Of a DNA stretch of 64,000 nt, positions 1 through 8,359 are shown piece after piece. The first letter of the stretch is position 1; every line of letters starts with the position of its first letter. The notes beneath the pieces are model-generated. The model did not search any database. It was given only the letters and a program-made list of their open reading frames with translations, and had not been told where the DNA came from. Made by a program: the position numbers and the translations under genes. Source of the stretch: Actinophytocola sp044466355 (GTDB lineage Bacteria; Actinomycetota; Actinomycetes; Mycobacteriales; Pseudonocardiaceae); NCBI RefSeq assembly GCF_044466355.1, contig NZ_JBITMQ010000013.1, positions 186,001-250,000 on the forward strand, read 5' to 3'.

Positions 1-752
1 CGGGCGACAGCGAGAGCGTCGGCTCCGACCGCGGCGCGGGCATCGCGGTGGACGAGTCGTCGTGCTCGGAGTACGTGGTCCTCAACGTGTACATCACGTG
101 GACCAGTGAGTCGTCGGAGTCGGAGGACTCGGCGTCCTACGACGTGGTCAGCTCACCCGGCGGCCCGAGCCGGTCCGACCTGGAGGAACTCGGCCTGAAC
201 ATGGACGGCCTCACCGGTGACGACGTGGACGTCGCCATCGGCCTCGCGGTGGCCGCGCTGCCGCTGCTGGCCGCCGACACGGGCATGGCCGACGGGATCG
301 AGGCTGCCCCGCAGAGCGGCGACGCCCCCGCGGACGCGTCACTGACCGACGACCCGAGTTCGGACTGGTGGCGCAACAACGGCGGCACCCTGCTGTGGGG
401 GCTCGGGCTGCTGCTCGCGGGCGGGCTGTTCGCGTGGTGGGTGTTCCGGTCGCGGCCGCGCAGAGCGAAGTCGTACCGTGTTCCGGACACGGTGCCGGAC
501 GACCTCGTCGTCCCGGCGACCTACGAACCGCCGACCGGGCCGATCGCGGTGCGGCCGGAACCGCCGACCGAGCCGGTGCCGGTCCAGGAACCGGAAGCCG
601 CTCCGGCGAAGGAGAAGGATCCGGAAACGGCCGAGAAGCTCGACGAGCCACCGGAACTGGACCCGCCCGTCGAACCCGAGGCCCCAGAACCCCCGGCCGC
701 GCCGAAACCGTCCGCGGACGTCGCGTCACCTGACCAGAAGGATAAGGAGTAA
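1..752 (+). CDS. Membrane protein of unknown function, 5'-truncated
   Basis: The frame is open from base 3 at the left edge, so the N-terminus is missing. The visible part has an acidic, Ser-rich stretch, one hydrophobic segment (encoded about 388-450, GTLLWGLGLLLAGG...), a short basic patch, and a long Pro/Glu/Ala-rich cytoplasmic tail ending in KDKE. I recognise no family. It stops 8 bases before the DUF350 gene, with an AAGGAG ribosome site between them, so it is probably the upstream member of the DUF350/aminopropyltransferase-like operon. The Pro-Glu tail may be an extended linker or scaffold; that is inference. Confidence 0.7.
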   Translation, partial: GDSESVGSDRGAGIAVDESSCSEYVVLNVYITWTSESSESEDSASYDVVSSPGGPSRSDLEELGLNMDGLTGDDVDVAIGLAVAALPLLAADTGMADGIEAAPQSGDAPADASLTDDPSSDWWRNNGGTLLWGLGLLLAGGLFAWWVFRSRPRRAKSYRVPDTVPDDLVVPATYEPPTGPIAVRPEPPTEPVPVQEPEAAPAKEKDPETAEKLDEPPELDPPVEPEAPEPPAAPKPSADVASPDQKDKE

Positions 753-760
753 ACCCCGAC

Positions 761-1186
761 ATGGTTTCCGACGTCTTTGGTGAAGTCGGCATCGCCGCCA
801 CCTACGGCCTGGTCGGTCTGGTGCTGATGGCCCTCGGCTTCGTGCTGGTCGACCTGCTGACCCCCGGCAACCTGCGCGAGCAGGTCTGGGTGCAGCGCAA
901 CCGCAACGCCGCCATCCTGCTCGCCAGCAACCTGCTCGGCGTGGGCATCATCGTGGCGACCGCGATCGCCGCCAGCCAGGGCGACTGGGGCGAGGGCCTG
1001 CTGTCCACCGCCGCGTACGGCATCCTCGGTCTCGTCCTGATGGGTGTGTCGTTCGTCGTGATCGACGCGTTCACGCCCGGCAAGCTCGGCGAGATGCTGA
1101 TGGCCGAGGAGGCGCACCCGGCGGTGTACGTCAGCGCCGCGTCGCACCTGTCGGTGTCCGCGATCGTGGCCGTCGCCATCTTCTAG
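761..1186 (+). CDS. DUF350 family membrane protein
   Basis: 141 residues with four hydrophobic segments arranged as two similar halves. Each half carries the DUF350 pattern: a glycine-rich helix followed by D(L/A)(L/F)TPG at about residues 30-35 and 102-107. DUF350 proteins (YjfL family) are small inner-membrane proteins of unknown biochemical role. They often lie beside spermidine-synthase-like or ATP-grasp genes. The stop is directly followed by the GTG of the next gene, with no spacer, so the two are probably translationally coupled. An AAGGAG sequence precedes the ATG. Confidence 0.85.
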   Translation: MVSDVFGEVGIAATYGLVGLVLMALGFVLVDLLTPGNLREQVWVQRNRNAAILLASNLLGVGIIVATAIAASQGDWGEGLLSTAAYGILGLVLMGVSFVVIDAFTPGKLGEMLMAEEAHPAVYVSAASHLSVSAIVAVAIF

Positions 1187-2740
1187 GTGGTCACGGCAAC
1201 CGAGACGAGGACCCGCGCCGCACGCGCGGGGCTGCTGTTCGCCACGTTCGTCTGCGCGGCGTGCGGGCTCGTCTACGAGCTGGCGCTGGTCGCGCAGGGC
1301 TCGTACCTGCTCGGCGACTCGATCACGCAGGCGTCGGTCGTGCTCGCGACCATGGTGTTCGCCATGGGCGTCGGGTCGCTCGCCGCGAAACCGTTGCAGC
1401 GCAGGCCGTTGCTGAGCTTCGCGATCGTCGAGGCGCTGCTCGCGTTGTTCGGTGGCCTGTCCGTGCTGGGGCTGCACGCCGCGTTCACGTGGCTGGACCT
1501 GTACTGGCCTGCCCTGATCGGCATCGCGCTGCTCGTCGGTGCGCTGATCGGCGCCGAGATCCCGCTGCTGATGACGCTGCTGCAGAAGATCCGCAAGCAG
1601 GACGCGGGTTCCGCGACCGCCGACCTGTTCGCGGCCGACTACATCGGGGCCCTGATCGGCGGTCTCGCGTTCCCGTTCCTGCTGCTGCCGCTGCTGGGCC
1701 AGACCCGCGGTGCGCTGCTCGTCGGCATGGTGAACGCGGTCGCGGGCGCCGCTGTCGCGTTCTTCCTGTTCACGGTGACCGCGCAGCGCAGGTTCGCGCT
1801 CGCCGTGGGCACGGCCGGGGTGCTCGCGGTGCTGGTGTTCGCGTTCGCCCAGAGCGACGCGTTCCTGCGCTACGCCCGCGACGAGCTGTACGAGGACCCG
1901 GTCGTGTACTCGGAAACCACGCAGTACCAGGAGATCGTGCTGACCGAGTCGACCCCGCTGGTCGGCGGTCCGACGGACACGCGGCTCTTCCTCAACGGCG
2001 ACCTGCAGTTCAGCTCGCTGGACGAGTACCGCTACCACGAGGCGCTCGTCCACCCGGTGCTGGCGGGCAAACGCGACCGCGTGCTGGTCCTGGGCGGCGG
2101 CGACGGTCTCGCGATGCGCGAGGTGCTGAAGTACCCGGACGTGCGGGAGGCCGTCGAGGTCGAGCTGGACCCGTCGGTGCTGCGCCTGGCCCGCGAGAAC
2201 CCGACGATCGCCGCGCTGAACCAGCGTTCGCTGGACGACCCGCGCGTCCGCCTGGTCACGGCCGACGCGTTCACGTGGCTGCGGGACGCCCGGGAGCGGT
2301 TCGACGCGGTCGTCATCGACATGCCCGACCCGGACTCGACGGCCACCGCCAAGCTGTACTCGGAGGAGTTCTACTCACTGGCCCGCCAGCGCCTCGCCCC
2401 GGGCGGGCGGATGGTCGTCCAGGGCGGGTCGCCGTACTTCGCGCCGAGGACGTTCGACTGCATCGACGCGACCGTCCGGGCGGCGGGCCTGTCGACGACG
2501 CCCTACCACGTGAACGTCCCCACCTTCGGCGACTGGGGTTTCATCCTGGCCCAGGCGGGTGACGCGCGGCCGCCGCTGCGCCTCGACCCACCCGAGCCGC
2601 TCCGCTTCCTCGACGAACCGAACCTCGCCGCCGCCGCGGTCTTCCCGGTGGACCGCCGCCCGACCGGCGCGGAGTCACCGTCCACACTGGACGACCCGAA
2701 GGTGCTGCGACTGGCCACCTCGGAGTGGCAGCAGTACTAA
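1187..2740 (+). CDS. Membrane-anchored spermidine synthase-like protein
   Basis: 517 residues. The N-terminal 210 or so form about seven hydrophobic segments resembling the membrane part of polyamine aminopropyltransferase-like proteins. The C-terminal half is a Rossmann methyltransferase-fold domain: LVLGGGDGLAMREVLKYP (S-adenosyl ligand loop, about residues 304-321), VEVELDP, and DMPDPDS at the position of the catalytic Asp region of spermidine synthases. By family it would transfer an aminopropyl-type group from decarboxylated AdoMet, but the substrate is unknown and the membrane fusion argues against soluble polyamine synthesis alone. It starts on the base after the DUF350 stop. Its stop overlaps that of the convergent QueA-like gene. 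Confidence 0.8.
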   Translation: MVTATETRTRAARAGLLFATFVCAACGLVYELALVAQGSYLLGDSITQASVVLATMVFAMGVGSLAAKPLQRRPLLSFAIVEALLALFGGLSVLGLHAAFTWLDLYWPALIGIALLVGALIGAEIPLLMTLLQKIRKQDAGSATADLFAADYIGALIGGLAFPFLLLPLLGQTRGALLVGMVNAVAGAAVAFFLFTVTAQRRFALAVGTAGVLAVLVFAFAQSDAFLRYARDELYEDPVVYSETTQYQEIVLTESTPLVGGPTDTRLFLNGDLQFSSLDEYRYHEALVHPVLAGKRDRVLVLGGGDGLAMREVLKYPDVREAVEVELDPSVLRLARENPTIAALNQRSLDDPRVRLVTADAFTWLRDARERFDAVVIDMPDPDSTATAKLYSEEFYSLARQRLAPGGRMVVQGGSPYFAPRTFDCIDATVRAAGLSTTPYHVNVPTFGDWGFILAQAGDARPPLRLDPPEPLRFLDEPNLAAAAVFPVDRRPTGAESPSTLDDPKVLRLATSEWQQY

Positions 2741-3699
2741 TGCAACAACAGGTTCACGTCGCCGAACTCGTGCCACAGATAGCCCTCCGCGATCGCCTCG
2801 CGGTACGTGGCGCCCAGTACGTCCTCGTCGACGAACGCGGCGAGCATGTCCAGGTGTGACGCCTTCGGTTCGTGGAAGCCCGTCAGCAGCCCGTCGACCC
2901 GGCGCACCCCGCGGGACGGCGTGACGATCACGTCGGTCCACCCGTCGTCGCCGTCCGACTCGATGGCGCGCACCGCGGTCGTGCCGACGGCGATCACCCG
3001 CCGCCCCTCGGCCCGGGCCCGGTCGACCACCGCGCGGCTGGTCGGCGGCACCGCGAACCGCTCCGGGTACGGGCGTTCGTGCGCCTCCGCCGACGCGACC
3101 CCCGTGTGCAGCAGCACCGGCGCGAACTGCACGCCGCGCGCCACCAGCTCCGTCACGATCCGGTCGGTGAACGGCCGCGACGCGCTGGGCATCTCCGCGC
3201 TGCCCGGCGTGACCCCGAACACGGTCTGGTAGTACGACAGGGGCCACCACGACGGCACGTACGAGTACCGGATCGGCGTCCCGTACTCGGCGAGGTACGC
3301 GGGCACGGCCGCCGGCACGTCCACTTCGGCCGTCCACAGGCGACCGGACCCGAACGGCGCCACCAACGTCACCGAACCACCTGGCAGCGCGATCCGTCCC
3401 GCCCGGCCGGGAAACGGTCGCGTACCCTGCCGCAGTTCGACGAGCCACGTGCCGTCGGGCCGTTCGGTGGAGAAGTGCACCACCAGGTCCCCGGCCCGCA
3501 CCGCGGCGGGCACGGTCGCCGACGTGTTCACCACCAGCACGTCCCCGGCCCGCAGCAACGACGGCAGGTCGGTGAAGCGGTGGTGCGTGATCCGCCCGCC
3601 CGACGTCACGAGCAACCGCACGCCGTCCCGCCCGAGCCCCCTGGCCTCGGGCGGTTCGTGCGCCTCCCGCGTCGCGGGCAGCGTGAACTCGAGCGTCAT
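2737..3699 (-). CDS. QueA-like S-adenosylmethionine:tRNA ribosyltransferase-isomerase
   Basis: 320 residues, shorter than E. coli QueA (about 356). The conserved features are the DVLVVNTSATVPA strand near residue 53, the GSVTLVAPFGSGR region, YSYVP, ASRPFT, the VARGVQFAPVLLHTGV segment, and the VGTTAVRAIES motif. QueA makes epoxyqueuosine in tRNA from preQ1-tRNA and AdoMet. No tgt, queG or preQ0 gene is nearby, and the N-terminus is divergent, so the true substrate is open. Its ATG overlaps the TGA of the upstream VOC gene by 4 bases, making a three-gene operon SDR-VOC-QueA-like. Confidence 0.8.
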   Translation of the reverse strand: MTLEFTLPATREAHEPPEARGLGRDGVRLLVTSGGRITHHRFTDLPSLLRAGDVLVVNTSATVPAAVRAGDLVVHFSTERPDGTWLVELRQGTRPFPGRAGRIALPGGSVTLVAPFGSGRLWTAEVDVPAAVPAYLAEYGTPIRYSYVPSWWPLSYYQTVFGVTPGSAEMPSASRPFTDRIVTELVARGVQFAPVLLHTGVASAEAHERPYPERFAVPPTSRAVVDRARAEGRRVIAVGTTAVRAIESDGDDGWTDVIVTPSRGVRRVDGLLTGFHEPKASHLDMLAAFVDEDVLGATYREAIAEGYLWHEFGDVNLLLH

Positions 3700-4040
3700 C
3701 GCTCCCTCCAGACCATGACGGTCGCCCCGGCCGGCCCGCGCACCTCGAACCCGCGGTGCCCGCGCGGGTACCGGTGCGGTGGCGCCAGCACGTCGCCGGG
3801 TGGCATCCGCGCGTGCACCGCGTTGACGTCCTCGTCACTGTCGACCTGGAACGCGACCGGCGCCGGCCCGGGAACGACCGGCGACACCAGCTCCACGAAC
3901 GCCGACCCGGCGGCCAGGACCGCGCCCTCCTCGCCGTCCCGGGACCACCCGTCCACCACCGCCAGCCCGAGCCGGTCGCGGTAGAACGCGAGTGCGGGTG
4001 CCAGGTCCGGCACGGTGTACGGCAACCACAGATCGGTCAC
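3696..4040 (-). CDS. VOC/glyoxalase-family protein
   Basis: 114 residues starting at a GTG (4040) that overlaps the SDR stop by 4 bases. It reads as one vicinal-oxygen-chelate module: LPYTVPDLAPALAFYRDRLG at the N-terminus, then beta strands with FVELVSP, FQVDSDEDVNAVHARM and a C-terminal GFEVRGPAGATVMVW. Members may be glyoxalases, dioxygenases or resistance proteins. The metal-binding His/Glu set is incomplete here, so no activity can be assigned. An in-frame extension upstream to 4190 exists but is antisense-like to the SDR gene and has no family similarity. Confidence 0.8.
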   Translation of the reverse strand: MTDLWLPYTVPDLAPALAFYRDRLGLAVVDGWSRDGEEGAVLAAGSAFVELVSPVVPGPAPVAFQVDSDEDVNAVHARMPPGDVLAPPHRYPRGHRGFEVRGPAGATVMVWRER

Positions 4041-4690
4041 AGCCGGACCCGCCCCGACGGCGGCCGCTCCGTCACCAGCTTCACGAACGCGGGTACCACG
4101 GTCTCCGGCAGCGGCCGGTCGCTGATGTCCTCGCCGGGGAACGCCTCCTGGTGCATGCGGGTCCGCAGGTCGCCCGGGTCCACCCACCACACCCGCAGCC
4201 CCGGTTCCTCGGCCGCCAGCACGTTGCTCGCCTGCTCCAGCGCGGCCTTCGCCGACCCGTAGCCGCCCCAGCCCTCGTACCCCTCGACCGCGGCGTCCGA
4301 GGTCACGTTCACCACCGCGCCGTCGCGGGCCCGCAGTGTCGGCAGCAGGAGCCGTGTCAGCGCGAGCGGCGCGAACACGTTCACCTCGTACACGTCCCGG
4401 AGCACGTCGACCGGGTAGTCCGCGAGCCGCGGCCGCGGGCTCGGCCCGAGGATGCCCGCGTTGTTGACCAGCAGGTCCACGTCACCGGCGGCCTCGGCGA
4501 GCGCGGCGCGGTGCGCGGGGTCGCGGATGTCGCCGGGCAGGGCGGTCACGTCCCCGCCGATCCACTCGGCGGCCGACGCCAGGTCGGCGGGGGAGCGGGC
4601 GTCGACCACCAGGCTCCAGCCCTGCTCGGCGAGCCCCGTGGCGAGTGCCAGCCCGAGTCCCCTCGATGCTCCCGTGATGATCGCTCTCAT
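4037..4690 (-). CDS. Short-chain dehydrogenase/reductase
   Basis: 217 residues beginning MRAIITGASRGLGLALATG. The Rossmann TGASRGLG cofactor motif lies at residues 6-13, NNAG near residue 79, the catalytic Ser at VTSDA and YGSAKAA (YxxxK) near 142. This is a complete classical SDR using NAD(P)H; the substrate is unknown. It is the first gene of the minus-strand operon that continues into the VOC and QueA-like genes, and it is divergent from the histidine kinase (115-bp gap). The in-frame extension upstream to 5089 is a shadow of the kinase gene. Confidence 0.88.
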   Translation of the reverse strand: MRAIITGASRGLGLALATGLAEQGWSLVVDARSPADLASAAEWIGGDVTALPGDIRDPAHRAALAEAAGDVDLLVNNAGILGPSPRPRLADYPVDVLRDVYEVNVFAPLALTRLLLPTLRARDGAVVNVTSDAAVEGYEGWGGYGSAKAALEQASNVLAAEEPGLRVWWVDPGDLRTRMHQEAFPGEDISDRPLPETVVPAFVKLVTERPPSGRVRL

Positions 4691-4805
4691 GGCTTCGACG
4701 CTAGGGTCGGGCCGGGCGGAAACCATCGGCCTCCCGACCGTCGTGACCTCGGTCTTTGGTCCTAGGTCCGGCCCAGCGCACCCCTGCGGTGGGTACCGTG
4801 GACAC

Positions 4806-5921
4806 GTGGAGGTCCGGGACGAGTTGCGGGACGTGAGCGCCGCCGTGCTCGCGGTGACGGCGCACCTGTCCGTCCGCGACGTGCTGGCCACGATCCTCAC
4901 GTCCGCGCGGAAGCTGGTCGGCGCGCGGTACGCCGCGCTCGGCATCCCCAACGGGGACGGCGGGTTCGCCGAGTTCCTCGCCGACGGCGTCACCGACGAG
5001 GAGCGGGCCGCGATCGGGCCGCTGCCGCGCCAGCACGGGATCCTCGGCGCGATGCTCCGCGACCCGAACCCGGTGCGCCTGGCCAACATCCGCGATCACC
5101 CGCGCTTCGGGTGGTGGCCGAAGGCGCACCCGGAGCTGACCGACTTCCTCGGCATGCCGATCGCCGACGGTGACGAGATCCTCGGCGAGTTGTTCCTCGC
5201 CAACAGCTGCAACCAGGACGGTTTCACGGCCGAGGACGAGGAGCTGATGCGGCTGCTGGCGGCACACGCGGCGATCGCACTGGTCAACGCCCGCCTCTAC
5301 GAGCACAGCCGCGAGCTGTCCATTGTGGAGGAACGGAACCGGATCGCCCGCGAGCTGCACGACGCGGTGTCGCAGAAGCTGTTCAGCCTGCGTCTCACCG
5401 CCGACGCCGCGTCCGCGCTGCTGGCACGCGATCCCGCCCGCGCCGCCGCCGAGCTGGCGACGGTACGCAGGCTGGCGGCCGAGGCCAGCGCGGAGCTGCG
5501 TGCCATCGTCGTCGGGCACCGCCCGGCCGACCTCGACGGCGACGGGCTGGACAGCGCGCTGCGCAAGCAGGTGGAGCTGCTGGACCGCGTGCACGAACCG
5601 GCGATCCGGTACGCGGGCTGCGGGTGCGTGCCGGAGCTGACGGAGGACCGCAAGGACGCCGTGTACCGGATCGCGCAGGAGGCCATCCACAACGCGCTGC
5701 GGCACGCGGGCGCGTCCCGCATCGACGTGGTGCTGACCGAGCACGACGGCGCCACACTGCTGCGGGTGACCGACGACGGCGCCGGTTTCGCGCCGGCCGA
5801 CAGCGGTCGCGGGCTCGGTCTCGCGTCGATGCGCGACCGGGCCGCCGACGCGGGCGGCACCCTCACCGTCGTCTCCGAACCGGGCGGCGGCACCTCGGTC
5901 CGGTTGGTGGTGCCCGCGTGA
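4806..5921 (+). CDS. GAF-domain sensor histidine kinase (NarL-type partner)
   Basis: 371 residues. An N-terminal GAF domain (about 10-155) ends in LLAAHAAIALVNARLYEHS. The HisKA_3 dimerisation helix has the phospho-acceptor in ERNRIARELHDAVSQ (His185). The HATPase_c domain follows, with DDGAGFAP and GLGLASMRDRA. There is no membrane segment, so it is a cytosolic sensor; the GAF ligand is unknown. GTG at 4806 is chosen because the region upstream is antisense to the SDR gene. Its TGA overlaps the GTG of the response regulator, so the pair is co-translated. Confidence 0.88.
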   Translation: MEVRDELRDVSAAVLAVTAHLSVRDVLATILTSARKLVGARYAALGIPNGDGGFAEFLADGVTDEERAAIGPLPRQHGILGAMLRDPNPVRLANIRDHPRFGWWPKAHPELTDFLGMPIADGDEILGELFLANSCNQDGFTAEDEELMRLLAAHAAIALVNARLYEHSRELSIVEERNRIARELHDAVSQKLFSLRLTADAASALLARDPARAAAELATVRRLAAEASAELRAIVVGHRPADLDGDGLDSALRKQVELLDRVHEPAIRYAGCGCVPELTEDRKDAVYRIAQEAIHNALRHAGASRIDVVLTEHDGATLLRVTDDGAGFAPADSGRGLGLASMRDRAADAGGTLTVVSEPGGGTSVRLVVPA

Positions 5922-6538
5922 TCAAGGTGCTCGTGGTCGACGACCACCCGGTGGTGCGGCAGGGGCTGCGCACCTTCCTCGACCTGCAGGACGACATCAC
6001 CGTCGTCGGCGAGTCGGCCGACGGTGAGTCCTGTGTGGACGAGGCGGAGCGGCTGCGCCCGGACGTGATCCTGCTCGACCTGCGGATGCCCGGCGCCGAC
6101 GGTGTGACGGCGTTGCGCGGCCTGCGTGACAACCCCGCGCGCGTGCTCGTCGTCACGAGCTACACCGAGCCGAGCGCGGTCCTGCCCGCGGTCCGCGCCG
6201 GCGCGGCGGGCTACGTGTACAAGGACGTCGACCCGCCCGCGCTGGCGGCCGCCATCCGTTCCGTGCACGCCGGGCACGTGCTGCTGCACCCCGAGGTGGC
6301 CCGGCTGCTGGCCGAGGGCGAGGCCCACCCGGGGGCGGCCGAGTTGACCGCCCGCGAACGCGACGTCCTCGCCCAGGTCGCCCGCGGCCGCTCCAACCGG
6401 GAGATCGCCCGTGTGCTGTCGCTGTCGGAGAAGACGGTGAAGACGCACGTCAGCGCCATTCTCGGCAAGCTCGGCGTGCAGGACCGCACCCAGGCGGCAC
6501 TGCACGCGGTCCGCACCGGCATCGTCGATGTTTTGTGA
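5918..6538 (+). CDS. NarL/FixJ-family response regulator
   Basis: 206 residues. The receiver domain has acidic pocket residues in VVDDHP (8-9), the phospho-acceptor Asp54 in ILLDLRMPG, the switch Thr in VVTSYTEPS, and Lys in YVYKDV. The C-terminal LuxR-type helix-turn-helix is LTARERDVLAQVARGRSNREI... with VKTHVSAILGKLGV. It is the cognate regulator of the GAF kinase, with a GTGA overlap. Targets are not evident; the kinase upstream region has no clear inverted repeat. Confidence 0.9.
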   Translation: MIKVLVVDDHPVVRQGLRTFLDLQDDITVVGESADGESCVDEAERLRPDVILLDLRMPGADGVTALRGLRDNPARVLVVTSYTEPSAVLPAVRAGAAGYVYKDVDPPALAAAIRSVHAGHVLLHPEVARLLAEGEAHPGAAELTARERDVLAQVARGRSNREIARVLSLSEKTVKTHVSAILGKLGVQDRTQAALHAVRTGIVDVL

Positions 6539-6580
6539 GGTTCTTGCGTACTGTCGCCGTTGTCAGCAAAGATCGGACAT

Positions 6581-7450
6581 ATGGCACGTACGCACGGAAT
6601 CCTCGCGCTCACCGCCGTACTGGTCGCCGTCGGCACCGGTCTTGCCCAACCGGCCGCTGCCGACGTGCGACCCGACCTCACCAACGTCGCCCACCGTGGC
6701 GCCTCGGCGCACGCGCCCGAGAACACTCTCGCGGCCATGCGGCTGGGGGTGGAGATGGACGCCGACATGGTCGAGATCGACGTCCAGCGCACCGCCGACG
6801 GTCAGATCGTCCTGATGCACGACACGAACCTCGTCCGCACGACCGACGCCGAGGAGGTCTTCCCCGGCCGCCCCTCCTACGACGTCGGCGCGTTCACCCT
6901 CGCCGAGATCCGGCAGCTCGACGCCGGCGAGTGGTTCGGCCCGGAGTTCGACGGTGAACGGGTGCCCACGCTGGCCGAGGCACTCGACGTGCTGCACGGC
7001 GGTGACGTCGGGCTCCTGCTGGAGATCAAGGCGCCCGCGCGCTACCCCGGCATCGAGAAGCAGGTCGCGCGGCATCTCGACCGCTGGTGGCTCATGCCCG
7101 CGCCGCCCGGGCTGGCGCACCGCCTGGTGGTCCAGAGCTTCGACTGGGCGTCCATGAAGCGTTCGCAGGACCTGCTGCCGCGCATCCCGCACGGTCTCCT
7201 CGGCCGCGTCCCGGAGGCCGAGATCGCCGCCTACGCGAAGTGGGCCGACCAGATCAACCCGGGCTTCACGACCGTCGACGCCGCCTACGTGCGGGCCGTG
7301 CACGACGCGGGCCTGGAGATCTACGTCTACACGGTCAACACGGCCGCCGACATGCGGGCGCAGATCGACAAGGGCGTCGACGGGATCATCACCAACTACC
7401 CGGACGTGCTGGCCGGGATCATCGCCGGCGACGGCCGCGCCGCGGCCTGA
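6581..7450 (+). CDS. Secreted glycerophosphodiester phosphodiesterase
   Basis: 289 residues from ATG 6581. A TTG at 6560 is possible in frame but less likely. A Sec signal peptide (MARTHGILALTAVLVAVGTG... AAA|D) precedes a GDPD TIM barrel: VAHRGASAHAPENT carries the catalytic His and the metal-binding Glu, EIDVQRTADGQIVLMHD the second His and Asp, then LEIKAP and TVNTAADM. It would hydrolyse glycerophosphodiesters outside the membrane to glycerol-3-phosphate and an alcohol. It follows the response regulator by 42 bases. Its 3' end overlaps that of the convergent EamA gene by 55 bases. Confidence 0.88.
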   Translation: MARTHGILALTAVLVAVGTGLAQPAAADVRPDLTNVAHRGASAHAPENTLAAMRLGVEMDADMVEIDVQRTADGQIVLMHDTNLVRTTDAEEVFPGRPSYDVGAFTLAEIRQLDAGEWFGPEFDGERVPTLAEALDVLHGGDVGLLLEIKAPARYPGIEKQVARHLDRWWLMPAPPGLAHRLVVQSFDWASMKRSQDLLPRIPHGLLGRVPEAEIAAYAKWADQINPGFTTVDAAYVRAVHDAGLEIYVYTVNTAADMRAQIDKGVDGIITNYPDVLAGIIAGDGRAAA

Positions 7451-8295
7451 CGCCCCAGCCCGGCAAACACCCCCGAGAGGACGAGCACCCCGGCGACGAC
7501 CTGCGCCGGGGTGACTCGTTCGCCGGTGAGGACGGCGGCCGCGGCCATCCCGAACACGGGCACCAGCAACGAGAACGGCGCGATCGCCGACGCCGAGTAG
7601 GTCCGGATCAGGTACCCCCACACGCCGAACCCGGCGACGGTCGCGAGCAGCCCGACGTAGAGCACCGCCCCGACCGCCGACCACGGCACGGTCGGCAGCG
7701 TGTGCCAGGCGTCCTCGACGACCGCGGACATCCCGAACAGCGGCAGCGCGGCCAGCGCGCTCACCCACACCATGAACCGCGACATGTCCGGTGGCCGCGC
7801 GTGCCGCACGACGACGTTGCCCACGCCCCACATCGCGGCCGCCCCGAGCAGCAGCAGGAAGGCGCCGACCGGGCTGGTCGCGCCGAGGTCGACGGCGATC
7901 AACGCGATCCCGCCGAGCGCGACCGCCATGCCCGCGAGTCGCCCGCGCGTGAGCCGTTCCTTCAGCAGCAGCACGGCGAACAGCAGCGTGAACGGCGCCT
8001 GCGCCTGCAACACCAGCGACGACAGGCCCGGTGGCATCCCGGCCGCCATGCCCGAGAACAGCAGGCCGAACTGCCCGATCCCGAGCGTGAGCGCCACCAG
8101 CGCCACCCACCGCCACGGCACGCCGGGGGAGCGCAGGAAGAAGATCGCGGGCACGGCGGCGACCAGGAACCGCAGCGCGCAGAACAGCAGTGGCGGGAAG
8201 TGCGCGAGCCCGACGTCGATGACGACGAAGTTCAGGCCCCAGACGGCGGCGAGCCCGAGCGCGAGCAGCAGGTGGCGGGGAGACACGTCGTCCAC
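7396..8295 (-). CDS. EamA/DMT-family transporter
   Basis: About 299 residues with ten predicted membrane helices in two EamA repeats: ALGLAAVWGLNFVVIDVGL at the start, and AMWGVGNVVVRHA opening the second half near residue 145. DMT carriers of this type export amino acids, purines or other metabolites. GTG starts at 8295 and 8286 are both plausible and no strong ribosome site discriminates them. It is divergent from a LysR regulator (64-bp gap), the usual arrangement of an exporter with its activator. The tail overlaps the GDPD gene. Confidence 0.83.
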   Translation of the reverse strand: MDDVSPRHLLLALGLAAVWGLNFVVIDVGLAHFPPLLFCALRFLVAAVPAIFFLRSPGVPWRWVALVALTLGIGQFGLLFSGMAAGMPPGLSSLVLQAQAPFTLLFAVLLLKERLTRGRLAGMAVALGGIALIAVDLGATSPVGAFLLLLGAAAMWGVGNVVVRHARPPDMSRFMVWVSALAALPLFGMSAVVEDAWHTLPTVPWSAVGAVLYVGLLATVAGFGVWGYLIRTYSASAIAPFSLLVPVFGMAAAAVLTGERVTPAQVVAGVLVLSGVFAGLGRQAAARPSPAMIPASTSG

Positions 8296-8359
8296 TCTCG
8301 ACGGAGCGACAATGAAGCACAAGTGACGTGTTCTTGGGCGCAAAGGTTAGAGTTGCTTC

